Positions 18,043 through 26,313 of a stretch of DNA of 64,000 nt are shown in pieces (the first letter of the stretch is position 1; every line of letters begins with the position of its first letter). The stretch lies in assembly GCA_041389725.1 (NCBI GenBank), contig JAWKRG010000007.1, positions 124,001 to 188,000 of the forward strand, in the 5' to 3' direction. The position numbers and the translations under genes were made by a program. The notes beneath the pieces are model-generated. The model saw only the letters and a list, made by a program, of their open reading frames with translations. It had not been told where the DNA came from and ran no database searches. Source of the stretch: Polyangiaceae bacterium (GTDB taxonomy: Bacteria; Myxococcota_A; Polyangia; Polyangiales; Polyangiaceae).

Positions 18043-18726
18043 TCACTCGAAGAGCGGAGTCGACCCACCGCTGCTACCGGGCGGCGGGTAGGTCGCGGAG
18101 ATCGCGATCAGATAGTAGCGGTATTGATGGCGGACCTTGTCCCACTGGGGCGCAGGCAGGGAGCGCTTCACGCACTCGGTGGCTTTGCGCGCCTGAGGTC
18201 CCTTCCATTCGCCGCTCGCACCGGGGAACACGTGCAGCTTCTTGGCGCCGAAGTCCACGGAGAGGACGAAGTTCAGGTTGCCTTGCTTGCCAGTGCGCGG
18301 GGCGCAATCCACGTTCTCCACGATCGCCTTGGCCAGCGCTTTCTCGAACACCTCGAGCTGATCGCAGAGTTCCCCCTCTTGCCCCTTGGAGTTGGGCCCC
18401 GCGGCGCACTTCACGCGCTGCGCCGGGGCGAGCTTCACCCGCTCGTCTGACAAGGCAGCATCGGGGATCGCCCCGGGCGGAAGGTTCGCCGAGCCGGCGC
18501 CATCGGCTCTGGCGTCCGCGCCACCGTCCCCGGGCGCGTTCTCCGTGCCACTGGGACGCCGCCAGAGATACAGCGGCACTGCCAGCAGAACCAAGCCCAC
18601 CATCAGTGCGACGATGAGCTGCGCTCGCAACGGGCGATCGCCACCACCGCCACCGCCGCCAACCCCGAGCCGACGCAGGCTGGGTTCGCTCGATGACGGG
18701 AAACTGGGACGCGGGGAGCCGGCCAT
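18043..18726 (-). CDS. Single-pass membrane protein, unknown function
   Basis: A 227-residue protein. A short Ser/Pro/Gly-rich cytosolic N-terminus (with a run of Gly near residue 30) leads to one membrane helix (AQLIVALMVGLVLLAVPLYL). A Gly/Ala/Asp linker then leads to a C-terminal domain of about 135 residues with four Cys. I do not recognise the family. ATG 18726 is used; a GTG at 18753 would overlap the stop of the upstream kinase-FHA gene by GTGA. Either way it is in one operon with that kinase and may be its membrane partner (inference). Confidence 0.7.
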   Translation of the reverse strand: MAGSPRPSFPSSSEPSLRRLGVGGGGGGGDRPLRAQLIVALMVGLVLLAVPLYLWRRPSGTENAPGDGGADARADGAGSANLPPGAIPDAALSDERVKLAPAQRVKCAAGPNSKGQEGELCDQLEVFEKALAKAIVENVDCAPRTGKQGNLNFVLSVDFGAKKLHVFPGASGEWKGPQARKATECVKRSLPAPQWDKVRHQYRYYLIAISATYPPPGSSGGSTPLFE

Positions 18727-18749
18727 GATCCAAGACCCCGGAACGTGCG

Positions 18750-20444
18750 TCACGCCTCGAGCATCGATTCCGCGTTCTGGCCGGGCTCGGCCTTGACCAA
18801 GGTAGCAGCCAAGTCCAGGGACTCGGGCATCAAACCCTGCACCTGGCTCACGACCTGCTCCACGACGTTGCGGGCTTCGTCCACAGTTGGCCCAGTCATC
18901 GCCACGGCGAACTTGAGCGGAGCGACGCGCCCCGCAGTCACCGGCACGACGCTGAGCAGCAGCATCTCCGTCAGCTCGATCACTCGCTGGGCAGCACGGC
19001 GGAGGGCGAGCATTTCTAGGATTGTCGGTCGGTCACTGACGTGACGATTGGGCCCACGCACGTGGTAGCGCGCGACCGTGAGCGGCACGCTATCCCACTC
19101 TGCAAAGCCGAGGTCGTCCCGTAGCCAGCGCAGGAAGTGCTCGCGCTTCCATAGACCCGTCAGTCCGTCTCGCCGCTCGAGGTATGCGCGCGCTCGCTGG
19201 TGCTGGGGCGAGCCCTCGTGAAAGCTCACCAGCTTGATGCGACATTCCCCGAGTTGCACCTCACCGCCGTGCAGCATGGCCACGGACTTCTTTCTTTCGT
19301 AGCTGTGGTCTGCGTACGTGCCGTTGGTGCTTCCCGTGTCCTCCAGCACCCAAGACCCGGCCTGCCAGCGCAAGACGGCGTGCGAACCACTCACGGTTGC
19401 CTCGGGTAGCTCGATGTCTTGGTTGCTGCGACGACCGAGGGTGAACACCGGCTTCTCGAGGGGGTAGAGGGTGCCGGCGGAATCCAGTGCGTTGCTGGCA
19501 TAGGTCAGCAGCAGTGCCTGGGCGCCAGGGACGAAGCTCTCCGCGCTGCTCCGCCCCATCGGTGCACCCGGCGAGAGTCGCTCGCGAGGAATCGAGATCT
19601 GACTGGTGGTGAGCGCCGTGGGGTTGAAAAAGCGAAGGTGGCGTGCCTGAGGGCGCACGCTGGATTCCTCGCTGAGGCAACGGAAGACCTGCTTCACTTC
19701 GTCGACGGAAAGCCCTGCAGGCACGTCGAACATGATCTGCGAGCGCATGGGCTTGGCGCGGGGGCGATAACCCGGTTCGGGAACGCGACACGTCCACATC
19801 TCCCAGAGCGTCAGCCCCAGCGCGTACATGTCGTCTTCCATACTGGCGCCGCCCGAACGAAGTCGCTCCGGCGCCATGTAGTTCGGCGTGCCGCCGTCGG
19901 GAGGTGCACCGGGACGGCGGGCGGAAATCCGCGCACGCTCTTGGGCGAATCCAAAATCCAGAATGATTGCGCGGTCGTTGGTGACCATCACGTTGCCCGG
20001 CTTCAAGTCACCATGCACGAGGCCCTGGGCATGAATCGCCGCTAGGCCTGCGGCTGCTTCACTGGCGATCTTGCGGAACTCATCGGCGGTGTAGCCGCCC
20101 TGGGCTTTGCGCCGACGAATGTGCGTATGCAGCGTCTGGCCCGCGATGTGCTCCATCACCAGGATGGGTCCCCAGGGGCTCGGCGCCAAATCATGGACGC
20201 GACAGACATTGGGGTGGCCGACCGAACGCGCGAGCAAGAGTTCTTGGCGCAGCGCTTCGTCATCTCCCGGCATGCGAGATTCTTCGCGCACGATCTTCAG
20301 CGCCACCGGCTGTTGGGTACTGCGATCGTACGCGAGAAACACCTCTCCCATTCCGCCCTTGCCGAGGCTTTGACGGATCTCATAACGCTCATTGACCACC
20401 ATCCCTTGGGTGAGTGGCGGCGCGTTGCGAGGGGAGTGAGCCAT
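18750..20444 (-). CDS. Ser/Thr kinase with FHA domain and degenerate GGDEF-like domain
   Basis: A 564-residue multidomain signalling protein. The kinase domain (about residues 17-285) has GKGGMGEVF, PVALKIV, a non-RD catalytic loop HGDLKPGNV, ILDFGFA and MAPERL. The FHA domain (about 325-400) shows GRRSN, SGSHA and STNGTY, so it can bind phosphothreonine. The last 150 residues start with RRDGLTGLWKREHFLRWL, typical of a GGDEF beginning, but no GG[D/E]EF signature follows, so cyclic-di-GMP synthesis is unlikely. The frame stays open far upstream, but ATG 20444 fits the domain start. It is divergent from the cobalamin riboswitch leader and is followed by a membrane protein gene. Confidence 0.88.
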   Translation of the reverse strand: MAHSPRNAPPLTQGMVVNERYEIRQSLGKGGMGEVFLAYDRSTQQPVALKIVREESRMPGDDEALRQELLLARSVGHPNVCRVHDLAPSPWGPILVMEHIAGQTLHTHIRRRKAQGGYTADEFRKIASEAAAGLAAIHAQGLVHGDLKPGNVMVTNDRAIILDFGFAQERARISARRPGAPPDGGTPNYMAPERLRSGGASMEDDMYALGLTLWEMWTCRVPEPGYRPRAKPMRSQIMFDVPAGLSVDEVKQVFRCLSEESSVRPQARHLRFFNPTALTTSQISIPRERLSPGAPMGRSSAESFVPGAQALLLTYASNALDSAGTLYPLEKPVFTLGRRSNQDIELPEATVSGSHAVLRWQAGSWVLEDTGSTNGTYADHSYERKKSVAMLHGGEVQLGECRIKLVSFHEGSPQHQRARAYLERRDGLTGLWKREHFLRWLRDDLGFAEWDSVPLTVARYHVRGPNRHVSDRPTILEMLALRRAAQRVIELTEMLLLSVVPVTAGRVAPLKFAVAMTGPTVDEARNVVEQVVSQVQGLMPESLDLAATLVKAEPGQNAESMLEA

Positions 20445-20564
20445 TTCCGACCTTGAGACTGGGGCGCTAGGGTCGTCGATTTGGAGCGCGCCTGCAATCG
20501 GGCGCCGCCCCTGTTGGGGACAATCCCCTGGACCTTCGACGATTCCGCATGGTAGCCAAACCCC

Positions 20565-20735
20565 GTTCCGCGGGAAACCTCGTGGAATCACGGAATGGAA
20601 AGGGAAGCCGGTGTGAGACCGGCGCGGCCCCCGCCACTGTAACCGGGAACAAAGGCGAGCAAATCCACTGGGCATTTGGCCTGGGAAGGGCTCGCTGGCG
20701 GCTGATCCGGTAGCCAGGAAACCTGCCATCCGCGG
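20565..20735 (+). promoter_or_regulatory. Cobalamin (B12) riboswitch
   Basis: The consensus elements occur in order: GGGAAGCCGGTGTGAGACCG (20602 on), the CCGCCACTGTAAC core (20630-20642), CCACTGGGC, CTGGGAAGGG, GATCCGG, and the B12 box AGCCAGGAAACCTGCC (20712-20727). CCGCGG copies at 20568-20573 and 20730-20735 can pair as the closing stem. It is read on the plus strand and points to the beta-propeller lipoprotein gene that starts 150 bases downstream. Known: these riboswitches shut off genes when adenosyl- or related cobalamin is present. Confidence 0.93.
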
Positions 20736-20843
20736 CCCTCCTCTGGGAAAGGGGCGGGCACCTGGGCAAAGCTCCGCGGGGTGTCGGGGCGGTCGGGAAG
20801 CGGCAAGCCGCCCTCGTCCTCCTGCATCCCACGGCGCCACACG

Positions 20844-20868
20844 GCGGACCGGGGAGGTCCGCAGACCT
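20844..20868 (+). promoter_or_regulatory. Candidate riboswitch expression platform (alternative hairpins before the start codon)
   Basis: GCGGACC/GGTCCGC arms (20844-20862, loop GGGGA) form a hairpin. It is mutually exclusive with a second one, AGGTC/GACCT (20855-20868), which runs up to the GAGG Shine-Dalgarno at 20870-20873. Switching between them could expose or hide the ribosome site. This is a sequence-based inference; structures were not computed. Confidence 0.4.
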
Positions 20869-20879
20869 CGAGGATGAAG

Positions 20880-22187
20880 ATGACACGATGGATGACGGTG
20901 GTTCTGGCGGCGACGACCCTGGTGTTCGCCTGCGGCGAGGACGAAAAGCTGGGCGGTTCGGGGGGAGGCGCAGGCCTGGCGGGCGCGAGTGGAAGCGGTG
21001 GGGGCGCCGGGACTGCAACCGGAGGGGCTGCGGGCTCGAGCGGCGACGCCGCAACGGGAGGCTCCGACGCTGGAGACGCCGCTGCGGGCGCCAGCGCGTT
21101 GCTCGTGGCCGGAACGGACTTCTTCAGCGAGACCGAGGTGGCCTGGGTCGATCTGGCTACGCTCAAGGTGCTGGGACGGGTCACCCTGAGCGACGGCGAC
21201 GCCGTTCCCGTCGCCAGTAGCGGCCGGGGCTTCGTGCTGTCGCGAACGACGAGCCAAGTGGTGACCATGGACTCCTCGGGCAACAGCGACAAGACGATCA
21301 GCGTGGACCGGGCCGCGATCTCCGAATCGGGAACCGCACCAACCAATCCGTCACGACTCGTGGCCACGTCTACGAACAGCGCGTGGGTGACGCTCTACGA
21401 TGCCAACCGCATTGCCAAGCTCGACCTCGCTGCGGGAAGCGTGAGCAAGACCGTGGATCTGTCCAGCTATCTCGACGCGGGCGACGGCGACGGCGCCGTG
21501 GACGTGGACAACGCCGTGCTCGACGCCGTGAGCGGAAGACTTTACTTCACGGTGGCGCGCATCGACCGCACGACCGTCGCCGCCCCGGATTTTCAGCTGG
21601 CTTGCCCCACGACGCCCGCGCTCTTGATGGCCCTCGACGTGGCGACGGATGCGATCGTCGATCTGAACGGCTCCGACGCGGGAGACGGCGTAGCTCTGAG
21701 CCTGCAGAATCCCGTCGACATGGTGCTGGATGCAGACGGTGGACGCCTGGTCATCCTCCACGCCGGCTGCTTCGCCGCCGCGGACGCAGGCAAGTCGCGA
21801 GTCGCCTATGGTGTGGAAGCCGTCCCGCTGGGGACGCTCACCCCCGCTAGCCTGCTCAGCCCAACCAGTGGCGACTTCCTCAGTCGGCTCCTGCTGCTGG
21901 CTTCGGATTCCGCGGTGATCGATCGCTTCGACACGAACTTCAGCGAGTTCTGGAGCCTATGGAAGCCTTCCAACTCGAGCCTCGGTTCGGATCTGAGCGG
22001 AGTGCCCGGCGCAGCCATCGTCGAAGACGCCGATCACTTGCTGGGCGTCAGCATCGAAGCGGCCGAGGCCGGGACGAGCGCGCGGGTGCAGCGCTACACG
22101 GTGAGCACGCAAACCGCGACGACGCTGGTGGACGGGCCCTGGCTCAAGTCCTACGACTTCGCCGCCGGGAACGCGCTGGTGCGCTGA
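20880..22187 (+). CDS. B12-regulated beta-propeller lipoprotein, candidate BtuG-like cobalamin binder
   Basis: A 435-residue lipoprotein with lipobox LVFAC near residue 18, then a Gly/Ala/Ser-rich tether of about 55 residues suited to surface display. The rest is a repeated beta pattern of the YncE/YVTN type (AWVDLATLKVLGRV, NSAWVTLYDANRIAKLDL, DAVSGRLYFTVARID), i.e. a beta-propeller. The ATG at 20880 has GAGG at 6 bases; ATG 20874 is the alternative. It is the only gene behind the cobalamin riboswitch and is convergent with sppA 8 bases away. Known: Bacteroides BtuG is a surface beta-propeller lipoprotein that captures B12. Inferred: this is a functional counterpart in a myxobacterium. No BtuB-type receptor is adjacent. 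Confidence 0.8.
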   Translation: MTRWMTVVLAATTLVFACGEDEKLGGSGGGAGLAGASGSGGGAGTATGGAAGSSGDAATGGSDAGDAAAGASALLVAGTDFFSETEVAWVDLATLKVLGRVTLSDGDAVPVASSGRGFVLSRTTSQVVTMDSSGNSDKTISVDRAAISESGTAPTNPSRLVATSTNSAWVTLYDANRIAKLDLAAGSVSKTVDLSSYLDAGDGDGAVDVDNAVLDAVSGRLYFTVARIDRTTVAAPDFQLACPTTPALLMALDVATDAIVDLNGSDAGDGVALSLQNPVDMVLDADGGRLVILHAGCFAAADAGKSRVAYGVEAVPLGTLTPASLLSPTSGDFLSRLLLLASDSAVIDRFDTNFSEFWSLWKPSNSSLGSDLSGVPGAAIVEDADHLLGVSIEAAEAGTSARVQRYTVSTQTATTLVDGPWLKSYDFAAGNALVR

Positions 22188-22195
22188 ATTCCACT

Positions 22196-23986
22196 TCACG
22201 CATCGATGGCGGCATGGGCGTCTGCGGGCGCCCAGGTCGTCGTCGCCAGCGCACGCTCTGCCGACCACGACAGGGTCAACCACGGCGCGCGCGTGAACAA
22301 TTGGGCGAGCCAACGGCGCGCATCCCCAGCGTCCCGAGTTCCAGCCAAGCGCGACACCAGCGACAGCATGCCGGGCTCGCCGTGCTTGGGAGCGAACACG
22401 CGGGGCACCGCACGCCCCGCGGCGGTGCCCACGCGCTCGCGCAAAATGGCCAGAGCTCGCGACAGGCCGCCAATCTCGTCGACCAGCCCGCGGGCGTGAG
22501 CGTCCGTTCCGGACCACACGCGGCCCTCGGCGAGGGTGCGAACCTGCTCCACTTCGAGCTTTCGGCCCTGAGCCACGGCCTTCAAGAAAGCTTCGTAGGA
22601 AGCGTCGACGTAGGCGTCCATGCGCGCCCGCTCCCCTTCGTCGAGAGTGCGCGCGCCGCTGTGCATGTCAGCGCGCGCGCCGCGCTTCTCCACCTCGATG
22701 CTGACCTTCGCCTTCCGCATCAAGGGGCGCGTGGTGAGACGCGCCGCGATCACACCGATGGACCCCGTCAAGGTCGTCTTGCGCGCGACCAGCGTCGGCG
22801 CGGCCATGGCAGCCAGGTAACCGCCACTGGCTGCGATGTTGGCCAGATACGCGACCAGCGGCTTCTTCTTGCCCAAGCGCTCCAGAGCTCGGCGAATGCG
22901 CTCGGACGCCAGCGCGCCGCCCCCGCCGGTGTTGACGGCCAGGACCACACCGCACACGCGGTCGTCGCTCCACAGATCGCGACAGAGCTCGACCACCTGT
23001 CGCTCTTCGGCGGCGGGAAACATCGGCGTCGGAGACTTCTCCACGATGGCGCCCTGCAAGGGCAGGACCGCAAGCAGCCGACGCCGCACCCAGGGTCGAA
23101 ATGCCACGCGACGGCGGGAGGCGTAGCGCAATACGTCTACCATCACCGCCCCGTCTTCGCGGTTCGGATCGAGCGTCGTGGGCACTTCATCGGGATGCAG
23201 TACCGCGTCACAGAGCCCGCGCGCGCACGCTTCCTCCGCGGTGAACATGCCTTCGTCGATCAACGCGCGCACGGCCGCCTCTTCCAAGCCTCGCCCCTGA
23301 CTCAGCGCCTCCACGAGGTTGGCGTGGAGCGCGTCCAGATAGGCACCGACCTGCTCGCGTTGGGCGTCGCTCATGTGCTCGCGAACCGCCGGTTCCGCCA
23401 TGGTCTTGAAGCGTCCTCGCGCCAGCACCTCGCGTTCTACGCCCACCTCGTCGAGTAGCCCTGCAACGTAGGGAGTCGTCACCGCATAGCCCGACGGCTC
23501 GGCGATGGCTTCGGTGCCCAAGAAGAGGCGATCTGCGACGCTGGCGACGTAGAACTCTTTGGCTGCTCCCCCCCGCGGCAGGTACACCGCGAGCGGCTTG
23601 CCCGAAGCCTTGAACCCCTGCAAAACCTCGCGCAAGGACTCACTGGTGGCAGCACCTGCCTGCAGGGACTCGATGCTCACCACCAGCCCGCTGACTCGGG
23701 GGTCGCCGGCGGCCTCTTCAAGCGCGCGACCGAGGGCGTACAAGGACAGCGGCGGCGGACGCCGATCCCAGGGGCGGCGTTTTCGACCGAGTTCCACGAC
23801 GGGACCGTCGATACGCAAGAAGACCCACGCCCCGCGCGGCGCCGCGCGCGCGCGACGCAGCAAGACCAGGGGCAGCAACAAGAGATACAGCGTGTTGTAA
23901 ACCAGGCTGAGGATCAGACGAATCACGCTGGGAGCATCGTGCTGTCCTGCCCAAAGCGCAACGTCACCCTCGCCAGAAACCAACAC
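22196..23986 (-). CDS. sppA: Signal peptide peptidase SppA, long (67-kDa) type, S49 family
   Basis: Membrane serine protease that degrades cleaved signal peptides. One N-terminal helix (about residues 22-43) anchors two tandem S49 domains, as in E. coli protease IV. The general-base Lys lies in the first half (GRFKTMAEP) and the nucleophile Ser in the second (NIAASGGYLAAMAA), giving the Ser-Lys dyad formed across both halves. The long form of nearly 600 residues matches. The start is uncertain: GTG at 23986 is used; a GTG at 23926 would begin right at the membrane helix. It is last in a probable operon with the potassium channel and the nuclease. Confidence 0.88.
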   Translation of the reverse strand: MLVSGEGDVALWAGQHDAPSVIRLILSLVYNTLYLLLLPLVLLRRARAAPRGAWVFLRIDGPVVELGRKRRPWDRRPPPLSLYALGRALEEAAGDPRVSGLVVSIESLQAGAATSESLREVLQGFKASGKPLAVYLPRGGAAKEFYVASVADRLFLGTEAIAEPSGYAVTTPYVAGLLDEVGVEREVLARGRFKTMAEPAVREHMSDAQREQVGAYLDALHANLVEALSQGRGLEEAAVRALIDEGMFTAEEACARGLCDAVLHPDEVPTTLDPNREDGAVMVDVLRYASRRRVAFRPWVRRRLLAVLPLQGAIVEKSPTPMFPAAEERQVVELCRDLWSDDRVCGVVLAVNTGGGGALASERIRRALERLGKKKPLVAYLANIAASGGYLAAMAAPTLVARKTTLTGSIGVIAARLTTRPLMRKAKVSIEVEKRGARADMHSGARTLDEGERARMDAYVDASYEAFLKAVAQGRKLEVEQVRTLAEGRVWSGTDAHARGLVDEIGGLSRALAILRERVGTAAGRAVPRVFAPKHGEPGMLSLVSRLAGTRDAGDARRWLAQLFTRAPWLTLSWSAERALATTTWAPADAHAAIDA

Positions 23987-24031
23987 TTCCCGAGGCGGAG
24001 CTGACCCGCGAGGCGCTGCTGCGAAGCTACC

Positions 24032-25075
24032 TCAGCTCAGGGAAACGCGTTGCGAGCCGATGCTGATCACCGCATCCCCCTTTGCGAGCGCGGCGTCGGG
24101 AGGGGGGTTGAGGCGAGCCCCGGCTTCACCGCGTACGCCGATCACCAGGTGCCCGGCGCGCTCGAAGCGCGCGGCGAGGTCTGACAGCTTGCAGGCCTTG
24201 CCTTCGTAGGTCGTGACGTAGATCTGCTGCCCGCGCAGATTGCTCGTCAGTTCCTCCACCACCTCTTGCACACCGGGGTTGAGCAGTTCGTGGCTGAGGA
24301 AATGCGCGGCAAACCGCGACGTGCATACGATGCGGTCGCACCCGGCCTTGCGCAAGAGTTCCTCCGTCGCATAGTCCACGCATTCGACCACCGTGTAGAC
24401 GCTGCGCGTTCGAGCTTCGATGGCCAGGGTTACCGCGACACTCAGGTCGTCCGAGTGAGGATTGCCTGGTGTCTTGCTGAGCACCACGGCGTAGGCCGCG
24501 TCGTCCAGGCTGGCCCGCGTCAGAGTTTCGTCCCGCGTGGGATTGCCCCGAACGAACGCCACCTCGCGCTTGGCCAGCTCCGGTGGCAGCTCGTTCAAGT
24601 CCTCGTCGATCAGCACGACGTCGCGCTTGCCAAAGCTCGGGTCCCCCTCCAGCTCGTCTAGCAGCCGCTCCAGCTTGCCCAGACTCGGGAAGTTGATGAT
24701 GACCAAATGCTGACTGAGCTTGTGCGTGACCATTCCGTGAAGCTCCTTGTTCTTCGCTTCGACCAGGAGGCTGGCGGCGACGGAGAGGACGTAGCCGAGC
24801 AGACCAATGCCAAAGAGCATGAGCGGCACCGCCACCACGAAGCGGCCACCCGTCGTTTGAGGATAGAAGTCGCCATAGCCCACGGTGGTGAGGGTGACGA
24901 CCGCGTACCAGACGGCGTCGTCCCATCCCAGGTTGGGGTTGGCCTCGATCTCGAAGTACAGAAAGCCGGTACTACCGTAGGCAAGGACGGCAACCAGAGC
25001 GACTGCAACACGCAGGGGCGCCGAAGGATTGTTCAGCACCCGCCGCCGAAACGCGCGCAGCAAGTAGGGGATCAT
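24032..25075 (-). CDS. Two-helix potassium channel with RCK (TrkA-N) domain
   Basis: A 347-residue ion channel. Two membrane helices (about residues 20-45 and 76-101) flank a pore loop with the K+ selectivity filter TTVGYGD. A cytosolic RCK/TrkA-N domain follows (from HLVIINFPSLGKLERLLDEL), and a C-terminal TrkA-C-like part. The tetrameric assembly is typical of MthK-like channels. The nucleotide-binding glycines of the RCK domain are weak (NFPSLG), so ligand specificity is unclear. The ATG at 25075 overlaps the stop of the upstream nuclease gene by ATGA, so the two are coupled. Confidence 0.88.
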   Translation of the reverse strand: MIPYLLRAFRRRVLNNPSAPLRVAVALVAVLAYGSTGFLYFEIEANPNLGWDDAVWYAVVTLTTVGYGDFYPQTTGGRFVVAVPLMLFGIGLLGYVLSVAASLLVEAKNKELHGMVTHKLSQHLVIINFPSLGKLERLLDELEGDPSFGKRDVVLIDEDLNELPPELAKREVAFVRGNPTRDETLTRASLDDAAYAVVLSKTPGNPHSDDLSVAVTLAIEARTRSVYTVVECVDYATEELLRKAGCDRIVCTSRFAAHFLSHELLNPGVQEVVEELTSNLRGQQIYVTTYEGKACKLSDLAARFERAGHLVIGVRGEAGARLNPPPDAALAKGDAVISIGSQRVSLS

Positions 25076-25653
25076 TCCTCGCCTCGCTTGGCCCACTCCG
25101 CGATCAGCGCTTCGGCGCGCCGAGTCGCGGCGTCATTGGCCCACAGCCCCACGCGCTGGCCGCGTGCTCGATTCTGGGCGTCCAGATACAGCGGCAACGT
25201 TGCGAAGGGGTAGACCGGATAGACGAGGGCGTGCCCACGGCTGACCAACCGCAGCGCCAGGTCCTCTTCCCCAACGATCAGCGTGGCGATCGTGCGGCCG
25301 TGGCGGTCTTGCGGCATGGCGTGCAACAGGACGCGCAGAGGGCGGCCAGCCGCCGTCGACTCGATTGCGCGCACCGCGCTTCGACCCAGCTCCGCGACGG
25401 GGTCCTTGCCTGGCGCCGGGTCGAAGGCCTTGATACCGAGCAGCCGAACCACGGCTTCTTGCCCATCGCTGGTCTTGACCACGACCGTGTCACCGTCGGT
25501 GACGCGCAGCAGCTCCACCACGTCTCCGCTGGCAAGGCTGCCGCCGCGGGTTTGGGCTGCGCGCCGCCGGTCCTCGGCACGAGTGCCAAAGCCGACGGAT
25601 GCCGCAAGCAGCAATCCGATGATGATCCAAAAGACTTTCGTCCCCCGATCCAC
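25072..25653 (-). CDS. Staphylococcal nuclease-like (thermonuclease) protein, membrane-anchored or exported
   Basis: A 193-residue protein with one N-terminal hydrophobic segment (WIIIGLLLAASVGFG), then an SNase fold. Catalytic positions appear kept: Arg in VRLLGI, Glu in VAELGRSA and Arg in DRHGRTIATL, matching Arg35, Glu43 and Arg87 of the staphylococcal enzyme. The usual calcium-binding Asp in RLxGID is Lys here (GIKAFDP), which could alter metal use. It heads the operon nuclease - K+ channel - sppA. A 22-bp palindrome lies just upstream of its start. Confidence 0.82.
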   Translation of the reverse strand: MDRGTKVFWIIIGLLLAASVGFGTRAEDRRRAAQTRGGSLASGDVVELLRVTDGDTVVVKTSDGQEAVVRLLGIKAFDPAPGKDPVAELGRSAVRAIESTAAGRPLRVLLHAMPQDRHGRTIATLIVGEEDLALRLVSRGHALVYPVYPFATLPLYLDAQNRARGQRVGLWANDAATRRAEALIAEWAKRGEE

Positions 25654-25677
25654 GCCCGCACCCTAGTGTCCTGGGTC

Positions 25678-25699
25678 CGCAATTCCTATCAGAATTGCG
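25678..25699. promoter_or_regulatory. Perfect inverted repeat upstream of the nuclease operon
   Basis: CGCAATTC and GAATTGCG arms (8 bp) around a 6-base spacer, AT-rich against the local GC background, 25 bases before the nuclease start codon. The shape suits a dimeric regulator's operator, or a leader hairpin. No regulator gene is adjacent. Confidence 0.45.
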
Positions 25700-25891
25700 T
25701 CCGCGCTCTGCTGCCGTCGCAGGGTCTCGCATCGATGGCACCTGGTTGCGTGCGCGGGGCGGCCGCCGTCGCTACCGCTCGCTGTTGCGCGACGCGGCTA
25801 TCGCCCCATGACGCGGAGCGTCCTCCCAAGAGCAGCCCCAGAGCGGGCTGCTCGCCCTAGCGCGAGCTGGATTCGGTGCTAAGTTGATCCT

Positions 25892-26122
25892 ATGAGCCCA
25901 GGGAATTTTCTCAGAGCGGCTCTGGCTGCGTTCCTGCTCGCCAGCTGTGGCGGCGCGGCCGTGAACACTCCGCCGCCGCCGCCACCGCGGGTCACCCCAC
26001 CCAGCACTGAAGTCACGCCGGCGCGCGAGCAGGAGCCTTCCCCCAAGCTCATCGCCCCGCCTCCGGCCTATGGCAATCGAGTGGTGATGGCGAGTTCCGC
26101 TCCCCGGGTGCAATCGCTGTAG
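25892..26122 (+). CDS. Small proline-rich lipoprotein
   Basis: A 76-residue peptide with a good lipoprotein signal (LRAALAAFLLASC, cleavage before Cys 19). A Pro-rich, low-complexity mature part (a run of six Pro, many Thr/Ser) with no fold follows. The ATG at 25892 lacks a clear Shine-Dalgarno. Small Pro-rich lipoproteins of this kind are common in myxobacteria. Function unknown. It is upstream of the PEGA-type kinase on the same strand with 190 bases between. Confidence 0.6.
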   Translation: MSPGNFLRAALAAFLLASCGGAAVNTPPPPPPRVTPPSTEVTPAREQEPSPKLIAPPPAYGNRVVMASSAPRVQSL

Positions 26123-26290
26123 ACGAGCTGTCCAGAGCCCCCGGCCATCTGCGTGGGATTGCTGCGCTTCCCGCGCTTGCCGGAACGTACGACTTTGGCC
26201 AGGGCGGATGAGAAACGGGGGGCCGGTGTGTGGAAAGGTCGTAGGTCGCCTCAGGCTGTGGCGAGCAGGGGCTGCTGTGAGGCGCGAGCC

Positions 26291-26299
26291 TGATATACT
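26291..26299 (+). promoter_or_regulatory. Possible extended -10 promoter element
   Basis: TGATATACT fits an extended -10 box (TGnTATAnT) 15 bases before the kinase start codon at 26314. It would start transcription almost at the Shine-Dalgarno, giving a very short leader, so it may be chance. No matching -35 was found. Confidence 0.25.
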
Positions 26300-26313
26300 G
26301 CCCACAGGACTGG

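Noticed and set aside
20445..20879. Coding sequence upstream of the kinase-FHA start (the frame stays open to 21257)
   Set aside because: The translation is low-complexity and lies on the strand opposite the riboswitch and the propeller gene; the kinase domain begins naturally at 20444.
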